Notes: a model not told the origin generated them from the letters alone. A stretch of 64,000 nucleotides of DNA from Cryomorpha sp963741985 (GCA_963741985.1 CAVUKD010000002.1:310001-374000); one strand, 5' to 3'. Counted from the first letter of the stretch, positions 46,304-60,039 are shown. Made by a program: numbers and translations.

Positions 46304-47703
46304 GTACAAAACAACGAACGCTGGCAGGACCCATAGAGCTCAGCGGTATTGGACTCCACTCCGGAGAAAAAGTAAAGCTTACCATTCACCCCGCACCCGA
46401 AAACCACGGGTACGTTTTTCAGCGTGTCGATTTAGACGGTCAGCCTAAAGTGAAAGCCGATGTTGATAATGTGGTTTCCACCAAAAGGGGAACGACCATT
46501 GAGCAAAATGGGGCTAAGGTATTTACCACCGAGCACGTTCTCGCAGCTATTTACGGTTGCGAAGTCGATAATGCATTGATTCAGCTTGATGGACCTGAAG
46601 TACCGATTATGGATGGAAGCGCAAAACTCTTTGTAGATGCGATAGAAAAAGTTGGTTATAAAGAACAAGACGCTGAGCGGGAATATTTTACACTTACCGA
46701 AAATCTCTATTACGAAGATGAAGCAGGCTATGTGGAAATGCTGGCCGTCCCCACTCCGGGAAAAGAGTTTCGGATTACCGTTATGGTCGATTACAATTCG
46801 CCCGTGTTAGGAACCCAGCACGCATCGATGTATGATATAAGCGAATTTAAAAAAGAAATTGCCGGATGTCGCACCTTTGTTTTCCTTCGGGAAATAGAAG
46901 AACTTGCGAAGAACAATCTCATAAAAGGTGGCGATCTGGACAATGCTATTGTGCTTGTTGAAAAAGAACGAACTCAGGAAGAATACCGCAGCATTGCCAA
47001 ATTGCTGGGCAAGGATTACGGCGATATTAAAGTGGAAGGTATAGGAGTACTGAACACCGTAAAACTGAAGTTTGAAAATGAACCTGCCCGCCACAAGCTC
47101 CTCGACATTGTGGGTGATCTGGCTCTGGTAGGCAGACCGATTCGCGGACACATTCTCGCTGCGCGTCCCGGACATGCCGGGAATACCGCTTTTGGCAAGA
47201 TTATCAAACAATTGATAAAAGACGAGAAGAAAAAGGCACCCACTTTCGATCTCACCAAAGATCCGGTTTATGATGTGAACCAAATAATGAATATTCTCCC
47301 CCACCGCTATCCGTTTTTGATGATCGATAAAATCATCGAGCTTACTGAAAGCACAGTGGTGGGAGTAAAAAACGTAACGTTCAACGAACCGTATTTTCAA
47401 GGACACTTTCCTGGAAATCCGGTTATGCCGGGAGTGCTTCAAACGGAGGCTATGGCACAAGCCGGTGGAGTATTGGCACTGCACAATGTGGATGAGCCTG
47501 AGAAGTGGAGTACTTATTTTATGAAGCTGGACAATGTCAAATTCAAACGGAAGGTTATTCCGGGTGATACCATTATTTTCAAACTGGAATTAATCTCACC
47601 GATACGGCGCGGAATCGTGCATATGAAGGGTACGGGCTATGTAAATGGTCAGGTGGTTTCGGAAGGTGAGATGATGGCACAAGTAATAAAGGATAAGGCT
47701 TGA
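46300..47703 (+). CDS. lpxC: bifunctional LpxC deacetylase / FabZ dehydratase
   Basis: 467 aa fusion typical of Bacteroidota. LpxC part (1 to ~305): SGIGLHSGEKVKLTIHPAP, zinc-site FTTEHVLAAIYGCEVDNALI, PIMDGSAKLFVDAIE and HKLLDIVGDLALVGRP; it removes acetate from UDP-3-O-acyl-GlcNAc, the committed lipid A step. FabZ part (~330-467): ILPHRYPFLMIDKI and GHFPGNPVMPGVLQTEAMAQ, the catalytic His and Glu of the hot-dog dehydratase that supplies unsaturated acyl-ACP. The fusion ties lipid A and fatty-acid flux together. Confidence 0.97.
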   Translation: MSTKQRTLAGPIELSGIGLHSGEKVKLTIHPAPENHGYVFQRVDLDGQPKVKADVDNVVSTKRGTTIEQNGAKVFTTEHVLAAIYGCEVDNALIQLDGPEVPIMDGSAKLFVDAIEKVGYKEQDAEREYFTLTENLYYEDEAGYVEMLAVPTPGKEFRITVMVDYNSPVLGTQHASMYDISEFKKEIAGCRTFVFLREIEELAKNNLIKGGDLDNAIVLVEKERTQEEYRSIAKLLGKDYGDIKVEGIGVLNTVKLKFENEPARHKLLDIVGDLALVGRPIRGHILAARPGHAGNTAFGKIIKQLIKDEKKKAPTFDLTKDPVYDVNQIMNILPHRYPFLMIDKIIELTESTVVGVKNVTFNEPYFQGHFPGNPVMPGVLQTEAMAQAGGVLALHNVDEPEKWSTYFMKLDNVKFKRKVIPGDTIIFKLELISPIRRGIVHMKGTGYVNGQVVSEGEMMAQVIKDKA

Positions 47704-48491
47704 TGACGAACAAATTTGTTGATATTCATCCCGACGCTAAAATTGGCAAAAACGTGGAAATCGGTCCGTTTACCACAATTCACGGAGATGTGGAGATTGG
47801 CGACGGTACTGTGATTTACTCGAATGTGACCATTATGGATGGTGCCCGTATCGGGAAAAACTGCAAAATATTTCCCGGAGCGGTGATATCAGCTATTCCT
47901 CAGGATTTAAAATTTGCCGGCGAGATTACTACTGCCGAAATCGGTGACAATACCACAATACGCGAATGTGTAACCATAAATCGCGGCACGTCCGATCGAA
48001 ATAAAACAACAGTGGGCAGTAATTGCCTGTTGATGGCTTACACCCATTTGGGTCACGACGTGATTGTGGGCAATAATTGTATTCTGGCAAATGCTGCTTC
48101 GATAGCCGGCCATGTTACAATCCACGACTACGCGATTCTGGAGGGAGTGGTAGCAGTTCAACAATTTTTATCCATTGGTACCCATGCATTTGTGGCGGGT
48201 GGATCGCTGGTGCGAAAAAATGTACCCCCATACGTAAAAGCTGCACGTGAGCCATTGAGTTATGCCGGAGTGAACGCTATAGGCCTGCGCCGAAGAGGTT
48301 TTAGCGATCAGGTAATTGGCTATATTGAAGATGCGTATCGTCTGATTTTTGTGCAAAACAAAAACATTACCAAAGGACTTGCCGCAGTAGAAACCGAAAT
48401 TCCCGACTGCCCTGAGAAGGAAGAAATTATCCGGTTCATAAGATCTTCTACCAAAGGAATCATGCGCGGGCCGTCGAATCCGAATGATTGA
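47703..48491 (+). CDS. lpxA: UDP-GlcNAc acyltransferase
   Basis: 262 aa from the ATG at 47703, which overlaps the lpxC stop (TGATG); a TTG one codon upstream is less likely. Left-handed beta-helix (GKNVEIGPFTTIHGDVEIGD, AYTHLGHDVIVGNNCILANA with the catalytic His) and C-terminal helical domain (LRRRGFSDQVIGYIEDAYRL). LpxA performs the first acylation of lipid A synthesis. 8-nt overlap with the following ATPase gene. Confidence 0.97.
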   Translation: MTNKFVDIHPDAKIGKNVEIGPFTTIHGDVEIGDGTVIYSNVTIMDGARIGKNCKIFPGAVISAIPQDLKFAGEITTAEIGDNTTIRECVTINRGTSDRNKTTVGSNCLLMAYTHLGHDVIVGNNCILANAASIAGHVTIHDYAILEGVVAVQQFLSIGTHAFVAGGSLVRKNVPPYVKAAREPLSYAGVNAIGLRRRGFSDQVIGYIEDAYRLIFVQNKNITKGLAAVETEIPDCPEKEEIIRFIRSSTKGIMRGPSNPND

Positions 48492-49107
48492 AATCGAACT
48501 TAAAAATGTAGGCAAGCGGTTTAACCGCGATTGGATTTTCCGTCATTGGTCCGGCGCGCTGAATCCCCGCTCTTCTTATGTAGTTTTGGGTGGGAATGGA
48601 TCCGGAAAGAGCACCGCATTAAGAGTTTTGCTGGGGTTTTCGCCCACGAGCGAAGGTAGTATCGAATACCGAATCAATGGCGCTCCCATCTCAACTTCAG
48701 ATGTGTACCGTCATTTCAGCTTTTGCAGCCCCTACCTCGAACTCTACGAAGAACTGACCCTGGATGAAATGGCACGATTTCACTTTTCTTTAAAACCTCA
48801 ATTGCCCGGGCTGAAACTCAACCAGTTTGCAGCACACATTCAATTGGAGAAAGCACGGAATAAAGCGGTAAAATTTTTCTCTTCGGGCATGAAGCAGCGA
48901 CTACGTATCGGGCTGGCTTTATACAGCCACACGGCCGGAGTTTTTCTGGACGAACCGGTTTCCAATCTCGATCATGCAGGGATAGAATGGTATAAACAGA
49001 CAGTGGCTGAACTGAAACGCGACCGCTTGATCATTGTGGCTTCAAATAAACAGAAAGATGAGTATTTCTTTTGTGATGAGGAGATTGATGTGGAGGGGAT
49101 AAGGTAG
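48484..49107 (+). CDS. ABC transporter ATP-binding protein
   Basis: 207 aa, a lone nucleotide-binding domain. Walker A GGNGSGKST (~38-46), signature FFSSGMKQRL, Walker B GVFLDEPVSNLDHAG. The start overlaps the end of lpxA, so it belongs to the lpx operon. No permease is encoded nearby. Many Bacteroidota carry this short ATPase after lpxA or beside other envelope genes; the transported substrate is unknown. Confidence 0.9.
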   Translation: MIEIELKNVGKRFNRDWIFRHWSGALNPRSSYVVLGGNGSGKSTALRVLLGFSPTSEGSIEYRINGAPISTSDVYRHFSFCSPYLELYEELTLDEMARFHFSLKPQLPGLKLNQFAAHIQLEKARNKAVKFFSSGMKQRLRIGLALYSHTAGVFLDEPVSNLDHAGIEWYKQTVAELKRDRLIIVASNKQKDEYFFCDEEIDVEGIR

Positions 49108-49192
49108 ATTTGGCTTCAAGCTTTAAGCTGCAGGCTTCAAGAGGGATTTCCGGTGTGAGGGGGTGTTTAGAGATTTGATGTCCGATTTTTTT

Positions 49193-49281
49193 ACCATATA
49201 AGACGTATAAGGTGAAATGCAAATAAGGACATATAAGCCAAAAGCTGGAAATCTTATATTTTCTTATATGCCTTATATGGT
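49193..49281. repeat. 10-bp inverted repeat enclosing ATATAAG/TTATATG repeats
   Basis: ACCATATAAG (49193-49202) and CTTATATGGT (49272-49281) are exact inverted repeats; between them are more ATAAGG, CATATAAG and CTTATAT copies. It fills the gap between the convergent ABC ATPase and tsaE genes and reaches the last base of tsaE. It could serve as a bidirectional terminator region or be a small repeat element. Confidence 0.45.
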
Positions 49282-49691
49282 TAATCCACACGGATTATTC
49301 GAACGTCACTGTTCGTATCAATAAAAATTTTTGTACAATCTTCAGGTAATAGATCGCCGATCTTTTCAGGCCATTCCACAAAGCACCAGGCATTGCCGAA
49401 AAAATATTCTTCATAGCCGATATCATAGACCTCTTCTTCCGACTTGATTCTGTAAAAATCGAAATGGTAGATCGGTATACCATCCGCAGCTTCGTAGGAA
49501 TTGACAATCGAAAAAGTGGGACTGGTCACTTCCAACTCCACTCCCAGAACTTTTAGAAATGCTTTTACCAAAGTTGTTTTCCCAGATCCCATTTCGCCGT
49601 GGAGCGCAAAGAAGCGTGTATTGGGAAATGCATCAATGATTTTTTCAGCAATGTCGGCAAGATCCGCCGGATTGTGCGACCTAAAATCCAT
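49281..49691 (-). CDS. tsaE: tRNA threonylcarbamoyladenosine synthesis ATPase TsaE
   Basis: 136 aa from the ATG at 49691 (MDFRSHNPADLADIAEKIID); an upstream ATG at 49715 lies inside porX and is less likely. Motifs: Walker A GEMGSGKTTLVKAF, SPTFSIVNSYEA, HFDFYRIKSEEEVYDIGYEE and FVEWPEKIGDLLP. TsaE assists TsaB/TsaD in making t6A37 in tRNAs. It starts 1 nt beyond the porX stop, so the two are co-transcribed. Confidence 0.95.
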   Translation of the reverse strand: MDFRSHNPADLADIAEKIIDAFPNTRFFALHGEMGSGKTTLVKAFLKVLGVELEVTSPTFSIVNSYEAADGIPIYHFDFYRIKSEEEVYDIGYEEYFFGNAWCFVEWPEKIGDLLPEDCTKIFIDTNSDVRIIRVD

Positions 49692-49692
49692 C

Positions 49693-51240
49693 TTATTTTG
49701 GCGAAAGCTTGACAAAAGGGATCAGCACTTCCTGAAGCGAAATACCGCCGTGCTGGAAAGTGTCTTTGTAGAAATTCATAAAGTGATTGTAATTGTTCGG
49801 ATATACAAAATACTGCTTTTCTTTGGCAAATATATACGATGAACTCATATTCGATTTGGGCAGATACGCATCTTCGGGATGAAGAATTGCGAATACATTC
49901 TTCTCTTCGTAATTGAGATTCCGGCCTTGCTTGTAGCGCAGGTTGGTGCTTGTATTGCGATCGCCGATAACTTTTACCGGATCGCTCACCTGCACGGTTC
50001 CGTGATCGGTTGTGATAATTACGCGTCCGCCTTTGTCGGCGATATTATCCAAAATATCTTTGAGCGGAGAGTGATCAAACCAACTCATGGTCAAGGATCG
50101 ATAAGCGGCATCATCGTCAGCCAGCTCGCGAATCATCTCCATGTCTGTGCGGGCGTGAGAAAGCATATCCACAAAATTATAGACAATCACGTTGAGGGAG
50201 TTCGTCATCAGATTGGAGATATTGTCAGCGAGTTTCCGTCCTTGCTCCATCTTCGTGATTTTATTGTAGCTCATTCGCACATCTTTCCCAAGACGTTTTA
50301 GTTGAAGCTCCAGCAATTCCTTTTCGTGCAGGTTTTTGCCACCTTCATCCTCATCGTTCTTCCAGAGTTTCGGGTAGAGTTTTTCGATCTCTCCCGGCAT
50401 GAGTCCGGCAAAAAAAGCATTTCGAGCGTATTGTGTAGCTGTAGGCAAAATGCTGAAATAAATTTCCTCTTCGTTGATGTGATATTTTGCGTCGAGCCGA
50501 GGCGCAATCAACTTCCATTGATCATAACGCAGATTGTCGATGAGCACCACAAACAAAGGTTGCTCGTTGATATCCGGCGCTATTTTTTTCTTGAAAATAG
50601 TGTGCGACATGATCGGTGCATCGTCGGTCTTATCATTGAGCCAATCGATATAATTCTCGCTAAGGTATTTTGAGAAATAGGCGTTGGCTTCCGTTTTTTG
50701 CATCGTGAGCACTTCCTCCATTACGCCGTCGCTGCCCGATTCGAGCTCAAGTTCCCAAAAAACGAGCTGTCGGTACAAGTCTTTCCAATCTTCCACATCG
50801 AGGCGATCGTTGAGGGTCATCCCTATTTTGCGAAAAGCAGACTGATAATTGGATGTCGTCTTCTCGTTAATGAGTTTCTTATTCTCGAGATTCTTTTTAA
50901 TTGAGAGGAGTATCTGATTTGGATTTACCGGCTTGATGAGGTAATCGGATATTTTAGACCCGATGGCATCTTCCATGATAGATTCTTCCTCACTCTTGGT
51001 AATCATGACCACCGGCACATTTGGCTTAAACTCTTTGATCTGGCTCAAAGTCTCAAGTCCCGAAAGGCCTGGCATATTCTCGTCGAGAAAGATGATATCG
51101 AAATTCTCTTCTTCAGCGAGATCCACGGCATCGGCACCATTATTTACGGTTACTACGTCAAATCCTTTTTCCTTGAGGAAAAGCACGTGTGGTTTCAGGA
51201 GTTCGATTTCGTCGTCGGCCCAGAGTATTCTTGAGGTCAT
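49693..51240 (-). CDS. porX: T9SS regulator PorX (response regulator-PglZ)
   Basis: 515 aa. N-terminal receiver (1-120) with acidic pocket WADDEIE, phospho-acceptor Asp53 (IIFLDENMPGLSG), MITKSEEE and the lysine in YLIKPVNP. A helical linker follows, then a PglZ alkaline-phosphatase-fold domain (~210-515) with VVLIDNLRYDQWKLIAPRLD and VIITTDHGTVQVSDP. In Porphyromonas and Flavobacterium PorX with PorY controls T9SS genes and, with SigP, cargo expression. The window encodes many T9SS cargo genes, which may be its targets. porY is not in this window. Confidence 0.93.
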   Translation of the reverse strand: MTSRILWADDEIELLKPHVLFLKEKGFDVVTVNNGADAVDLAEEENFDIIFLDENMPGLSGLETLSQIKEFKPNVPVVMITKSEEESIMEDAIGSKISDYLIKPVNPNQILLSIKKNLENKKLINEKTTSNYQSAFRKIGMTLNDRLDVEDWKDLYRQLVFWELELESGSDGVMEEVLTMQKTEANAYFSKYLSENYIDWLNDKTDDAPIMSHTIFKKKIAPDINEQPLFVVLIDNLRYDQWKLIAPRLDAKYHINEEEIYFSILPTATQYARNAFFAGLMPGEIEKLYPKLWKNDEDEGGKNLHEKELLELQLKRLGKDVRMSYNKITKMEQGRKLADNISNLMTNSLNVIVYNFVDMLSHARTDMEMIRELADDDAAYRSLTMSWFDHSPLKDILDNIADKGGRVIITTDHGTVQVSDPVKVIGDRNTSTNLRYKQGRNLNYEEKNVFAILHPEDAYLPKSNMSSSYIFAKEKQYFVYPNNYNHFMNFYKDTFQHGGISLQEVLIPFVKLSPK

Positions 51241-51386
51241 AGTTTTTTCGTCTTAGTTGCTGGTTTGCAAATATGGAAGATATCCATGTATTAAAACAAG
51301 ATTTGGAAAGGTTTAGTGTACAACCGCGGAGAAATTCTATTGTTTTAACCATTTCGGAATCTTCCGCTTCCGCAAAAAAGGATGTC

Positions 51387-51418
51387 TTCGTAGGAATAGA
51401 AAATTAGGTTTACATTTG
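51387..51418 (+). promoter_or_regulatory. promoter of the HD-domain gene
   Basis: TTCG (51387-51390), 20 nt, TACATTTG (51411-51418), the latter an exact TAnnTTTG match. Expected transcription start near 51425, giving a leader of about 43 nt before the ATG at 51468. It lies in the 227-nt gap between divergent porX and the HD gene. Confidence 0.5.
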
Positions 51419-51467
51419 GGTTTCTTTGCAAGTTCTGCGATTTTGCGGTCTTTAAGGAATTAGAACT

Positions 51468-52724
51468 ATGGGTGAGCCTTACTATTTCGAGCCACAAAAC
51501 AAGCGAAAGATTATCAATGATCCGGTTTATGGTTTCATTACGATGCCCAATGATCTTATTTATGACTTGGTCGAACACCCTTATTTTCAACGGCTGCGAC
51601 GAATCAAGCAAGTCGGAATGTCGCATTTGGTTTATCCCGGAGCGCAACACACCCGCCTGCATCACGCCCTTGGCGCCACACATCTAATGGCGATGGCCAT
51701 CAGTGCGCTTCGTAGCAAAGGAGTGCGCATAAGTGATGAGGAATCTACGGGTGCTTTGGTAGCGATATTGCTTCATGATATAGGCCACGGCCCTTTCTCG
51801 CACAGTCTGGAATTCACTTTGGTGAAAAATGTGACCCATGAAGACATTTCGGCTTTGCTCATGGAGCGGCTTAATGCGGAGTTCGCTGGAAAGCTGAGCA
51901 CGGGAATTGCCATTTTTAAAGGCGAGTATCCAAAACCCTTTCTGCATCAATTGGTGAGTAGCCAACTCGATATGGATCGGCTGGATTACCTCTCACGTGA
52001 TAGTTTTTATACGGGTGTTTCGGAAGGAGTCGTGAGCAATCAGCGAATTATAAAAATGCTGAATGTGCTGAATAATGAGTTGGTAGTTGAAGAAAAAGGA
52101 ATCTACTCAGTTGAGAAATTCATTGTTGCCCGCAGGCTCATGTATTGGCAGGTGTATTTACACAAAACGGTGGTAGCTGCCGAAAAGCTGTTGATTCAAA
52201 TCCTGACGCGGGCCAAATTCTGCGCCCGTCGTGGGGACAAACTATTTGGTTCGCCGGCACTCTGCTTTTTTCTATATCATGATTACGACAAAGATGATTT
52301 TGTGAATAATCCGGAGGTGATGGACACTTTCGTAAAATTGGATGACTACGATATCATGGGAGCCATCAAGGTGTGGACAGACCATGCTGATCCTATTTTG
52401 AGTGACTTGTGTAAACGGCTAATCGAAAGACGTCTTCCAAGCGTAATTCTGAGCAAAAAGCCTTTTGAGAAGGCTTTCGTGGAGGATATTGAAAACAAAA
52501 CCATGAAGCTTTTAAATCTCAAACAGGAAGATCTGAGCTATTATTTCCAGCAGGATATTTTGGAGAATCACGCGTATGATCAGGAAGTAGAAGGGATAAA
52601 TATTATTACCAAGATGGGCAATCTGGTCGATTTGGCGGAAGCCTCTGACACCGGTGCTTTGCTGGCTCAGACCAAGGCGGTGAAGAAATACGTGCTTTAT
52701 TTCCCGAAGGAATTGAAGGGATGA
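51468..52724 (+). CDS. HD-domain phosphohydrolase (dNTPase-like)
   Basis: 418 aa. HD metal site: RLHHALGATHLM, then ILLHDIGHGPFSHSLEFTLV (the HD pair) and the distal Asp in SSQLDMDRLDYLSRDSFYTG. It is close to SAMHD1/dGTPase-type HD proteins, which hydrolyse dNTPs; the actual substrate is not known. A homologue often lies near lpxD in Bacteroidota; here it is 6 kb away across tsaE-porX. Monocistronic. Confidence 0.88.
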   Translation: MGEPYYFEPQNKRKIINDPVYGFITMPNDLIYDLVEHPYFQRLRRIKQVGMSHLVYPGAQHTRLHHALGATHLMAMAISALRSKGVRISDEESTGALVAILLHDIGHGPFSHSLEFTLVKNVTHEDISALLMERLNAEFAGKLSTGIAIFKGEYPKPFLHQLVSSQLDMDRLDYLSRDSFYTGVSEGVVSNQRIIKMLNVLNNELVVEEKGIYSVEKFIVARRLMYWQVYLHKTVVAAEKLLIQILTRAKFCARRGDKLFGSPALCFFLYHDYDKDDFVNNPEVMDTFVKLDDYDIMGAIKVWTDHADPILSDLCKRLIERRLPSVILSKKPFEKAFVEDIENKTMKLLNLKQEDLSYYFQQDILENHAYDQEVEGINIITKMGNLVDLAEASDTGALLAQTKAVKKYVLYFPKELKG

Positions 52725-52749
52725 TTTTCGATTTAAAACCAAGAAAAAT

Positions 52750-52881
52750 TTCACGCAAAGACCGCGAAGTTTTATGTATAAAGTCGGAGAGATCTTAGTT
52801 TTTCACGAGTGTTAATTTTCAAAGGTGTTCAAGAGATCGCTTCGCTTAGTTCGCAAAGGTCGCAAAGATTCACTGCGTGAA
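52750..52881. repeat. CGCAAAG repeat element with inverted ends
   Basis: TTCACGC (52750-52756) and GCGTGAA (52875-52881) form the ends; inside are GCAAAGACCGCGAAG and TTCGCAAAGGTCGCAAAGATT, matching the element at 38297-38485 in motif. No gene is seen in 52725-53027. Confidence 0.45.
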
Positions 52882-53027
52882 TTGAGATGAGGAAGAAGGA
52901 AAAAAGAATAGCATTTTTTTTTTGCAGTTCCCTCCCAATGAAGTTACAAAAGAGCTCGGAGAATATTATTTGATATAAGCGTCCGAATTGATTCAAAAAC
53001 TAACAGCAAAACACTAAGAACCCCTTT

Positions 53028-54316
53028 TCACTTCACCACAATTTTCCCACTTAGAATCTTATCTCCCGCAAGCACTTGCACCAAATAAATCCCACTTGGA
53101 TATTTAGTAAGGTAAATGGAAGCGGTAAAGGCTTTAGGAAAAGTAGTAAGCACCGATTTTCCTTGAAGGTCAAAGACTTCAATTCTTTTGATTTGCTCTT
53201 TCTCGGATTTTATAGTCACCAGTCCTGTTGTAGGATTTGGAGCCATCGAAAAGTTTAAATCATTTTCTATCTCTGCGACTGAGAGCGGAACTTGGGTTAC
53301 TTCTTCGAGGAGTGGGCCGCCGCCGTTGGTGGTTTTGTAGATGCGACCGCCGTAACCGCCTACGGCAAAGCAGACCGAATCGTTTGGGCAAAATATTTGT
53401 TGTGTGCCATAATAACCCGGCTCTATGGTCTCTTGCCTATGCCAGGTTTGACCGCCGTCAACGGATTTCATGAAAAACTTAGCAGCATCTCCTTCGCTGT
53501 ATATAGAACTATGAACTGCATACATAATGTTCTCGGAAGGCCAGCTCACACCATACACCCTTGCGAGATATGGGAAATAAGTAACATTCCAATCCCGTGT
53601 TAATACATCTCCGATCGTAATTATACCAAAGGCACCATTGGGATAACCAAGTTCCTGACCATCCTGACCAATTGCTGAGGAAATGAATCTGTGGTCTTTT
53701 GCTTTAAGGAAATAATGAGAGCCCTGATACGTTAAGGTATCGCGATGAAAAGTTAAATCCGGATTATTTGCCCAAATCACTATCGCGCCATCAAGACCTA
53801 TAATATAATCTCCGTCAACATCAGTGTCTCTTGTACCATACAAATCTCCATCGGGTTGAACATTCCAATTATCCCCTCCATCATAGGTGATTGCATACCA
53901 TCCCCCCTGAACATTGATTATCCCTGTATCATTATCAAAAAATGAAATGGAGTACTGCACGGAAATGGCGGTTCCGAGATCAGTAGAAACCATTTGCCAC
54001 GAGTCACCCCCGTCAATAGTTCGCATTACAGAGATTTGAGTATTGTAAAAGCAACTAATATAACCAGTATCTATGGAAGTCATAAAAATGGTATGGATCT
54101 GATAATCGGCATAGCGCAATGAATCCCAACTCGCACCTCCGTTATGTGTACGTAATACAAACCCACCCACAGAATTGTTTCCAACCACAAAACCTGTATC
54201 TGCATTCAGAAAAAATACATCGGTTTGTCCTGCAAAATCGTTGTTTTCGTATATCTGGGACCATTGAGCGGCCGCAATATTCGAAATGCCAATGCATAAG
54301 AGAATCAGCCGAATAA

Positions 54317-54320
<4 letters not shown>
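53028..54320 (-). CDS. T9SS cargo with BNR/YCF48-like propeller repeats
   Basis: 430 aa. Signal peptide MIIRLILLCIGISNIAAAQW; at least five BNR/Asp-box-like repeats (RTHNGGASWDSL, RTIDGGDSWQMV, ITYDGGDNWNV, KSVDGGQTWHRQ, KTTNGGG), suggesting a sialidase/YCF48-type beta-propeller. Type-A sorting domain at the end (FSMAPNPTTGLVTIKSEKEQ to KIVVK). The gene starts within the stop of the larger cargo gene (ATGA overlap), so both are one operon. No sialidase catalytic arginines are evident. Confidence 0.82.
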
Positions 54321-58255
<3,935 letters not shown>

Positions 58256-58290
58256 GGTTCTATTGGTTTAGATTGATAAAAAACGATTTC

Positions 58291-58320
58291 TAAAATTAGG
58301 AAAAATTAAGAGAAATGCAA
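58291..58320 (-). promoter_or_regulatory. promoter-like sequence of the large SBBP cargo gene
   Basis: Minus strand: TTG (58318-58320), 19 nt, TAATTTTA (58291-58298), one mismatch from TAnnTTTG. It lies 36 nt upstream of the ATG at 58255 and so supports that codon as the true start. Confidence 0.4.
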
Positions 58321-58501
58321 GGGCAATTTTTCAATTCCATCTTAAAATCAAGCTGTGCAATCTCAGATCAGACCAAGAATCAACCCTAAAAAATTCTGAT
58401 ACTGATACTGAAACAAGTTCAGCATGAATGTTCAGCATGACAGTTCATGATGACCTACCGAAATCCAAAAACTAAAAACCAATAACTTTCACCGATTTTT
58501 C

Positions 58502-58509
58502 TAATTTTG
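58502..58509 (+). promoter_or_regulatory. -7 promoter element of efp
   Basis: TAATTTTG matches TAnnTTTG exactly, 16 nt before the efp ATG. No TTG is found at the usual distance, so only the -7 part is supported. Upstream (58405-58455) are short GTTCAGCATGA-like direct repeats. Confidence 0.35.
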
Positions 58510-58525
58510 ACACCAAACAAGAACA

Positions 58526-59092
58526 ATGGCAAATACTTCAGATATTAAGAACGGGCTTTGTATAAAGCATAATGGAAAGCTATATACAATCATTGAATTT
58601 CAACACGTAAAACCGGGTAAAGGGCCTGCGTTTGTGCGTACCAAAATAAAAAACATTGAAACCGGAAAAGTAATCGATAACACTTTTTCTGCCGGACACA
58701 GCATTGAAATTGTGCGTATTGAACACCGTCCTTATCAATATCTTTACCCTGAAAATAGCGGCTACCACTTCATGCATACGGAGACTTTCGAACAGATTTT
58801 TATCGAAGGAAGACTCATGGAGCAACCTGAATTTTTGAAAGAAGGAATGGTTTGCATGATCACTTTTCACGCAGATGAGGAGATTCCGCTTATAGTAGAG
58901 ATCCCGTCTTTTATAGATGCAGAAGTAACCTATACAGAGCCCGGCCTAAAAGGCGATACAGCTACCAACACCATGAAACCGGCGACGATCGATACGGGTG
59001 CCGAGATTCGTGTACCCCTTTTTATAGATACGGGCGACAAAATTAAAGTGGATACCCGAACCGGACAGTACAGCGAGCGGATTAAAGATTAG
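58526..59092 (+). CDS. efp: elongation factor P
   Basis: 188 aa with three beta-barrel domains. Domain I has FQHVKPGKGPAFVRTKIKNI with Lys32 at the loop tip that enters the peptidyl-transferase centre. The C-terminal signature is IKVDTRTGQYSERIKD. EF-P relieves ribosome stalling at polyproline. No modification enzyme gene is adjacent. It is monocistronic. Confidence 0.97.
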   Translation: MANTSDIKNGLCIKHNGKLYTIIEFQHVKPGKGPAFVRTKIKNIETGKVIDNTFSAGHSIEIVRIEHRPYQYLYPENSGYHFMHTETFEQIFIEGRLMEQPEFLKEGMVCMITFHADEEIPLIVEIPSFIDAEVTYTEPGLKGDTATNTMKPATIDTGAEIRVPLFIDTGDKIKVDTRTGQYSERIKD

Positions 59093-59142
59093 TCGCGAGT
59101 CGCGAGAGGAATTCGGTGTTGATTCAAATCTCTATTTTGAAG

Positions 59143-60039
59143 TCAGATTTTCTGTTCCGATTTTTCATGATGCGTAAAGCCATGGGTGATTTGCCCGGTA
59201 AATTCATGAGGGAAACTTTCATCGCCGGGAAAGCCAATTTCGATATCCCGACCGGAATGCGGAATATAAGCAGTACCGAATACATAATCCCAAAGGCTTA
59301 GCGAAAGGCCGTAATTCATCCCATATCTTCTGCCTTCCGGTAAATTATAGGCATGGTGCCACATGTGCATATTCGGATTATTGAGAATGTATTTGAGCGG
59401 CCCGATTCGAACACGAAAATTAGCGTGGTTCCAATGCCCTACGGCAATTGCAAACATGTGGACGATAAAAAAATCATCTATTCCATAGCCAATCATTGCA
59501 AGCGGCACATAGGCAAGCCCTTTGTAGAGAACGGTTTCCATCCAGTGAAAACGCAAATGCGCTGCAAATCCCATTTCTTTTACCGAATGGTGTACCTTAT
59601 GAAATTCCCACAAGGCAGGAACATGATGAAGCAGCCGGTGTATCCACCATTCGATAAAATCTTTTACGACAAAAAGGGTGAGTAGTTGAACCACAATTGG
59701 CCACGAGCCGACTTCGATTGCCACCACATTAGTAATCCCGAAATACCCCAGAAAATCATTAAAAAGATTTACTCCTACTTCACTTAGCCCTGCAAAAATG
59801 ACGAGCGAGAAAAAGAAGAAATTGAAGAAAATGTAAAAAGCATCGAGCCAAAAGTCTTTTCGAAACTTAGGCTGATTTTTCCGCCATGGTCGCAACCACT
59901 CCAGCACCAGAAAAAACAGAGAAATGGCAATGAGGTAATAGAAATAATTTCCCCACAAACCTTCTTGAAGGGTTACTTGCCTCCAGAGCCAACCGCCATA
60001 ATTTTTCGTGGCATTCCAAAAGATTTCAAAATAATTCAT
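59143..60039 (-). CDS. fatty acid hydroxylase / sterol desaturase family membrane protein
   Basis: 298 aa. Four or more membrane helices and the three histidine clusters of this di-iron family: EWWIHRLLHHVPALWEFHKV HHS, then GHWNHANFRV and MHMWHHAYNLP. Members hydroxylate or desaturate fatty acids, carotenoids or sterols in the inner membrane. The exact substrate is unknown; hydroxylation of acyl chains of membrane or sulfonolipids is plausible in this phylum. Single gene with its own promoter. Confidence 0.9.
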   Translation of the reverse strand: MNYFEIFWNATKNYGGWLWRQVTLQEGLWGNYFYYLIAISLFFLVLEWLRPWRKNQPKFRKDFWLDAFYIFFNFFFFSLVIFAGLSEVGVNLFNDFLGYFGITNVVAIEVGSWPIVVQLLTLFVVKDFIEWWIHRLLHHVPALWEFHKVHHSVKEMGFAAHLRFHWMETVLYKGLAYVPLAMIGYGIDDFFIVHMFAIAVGHWNHANFRVRIGPLKYILNNPNMHMWHHAYNLPEGRRYGMNYGLSLSLWDYVFGTAYIPHSGRDIEIGFPGDESFPHEFTGQITHGFTHHEKSEQKI

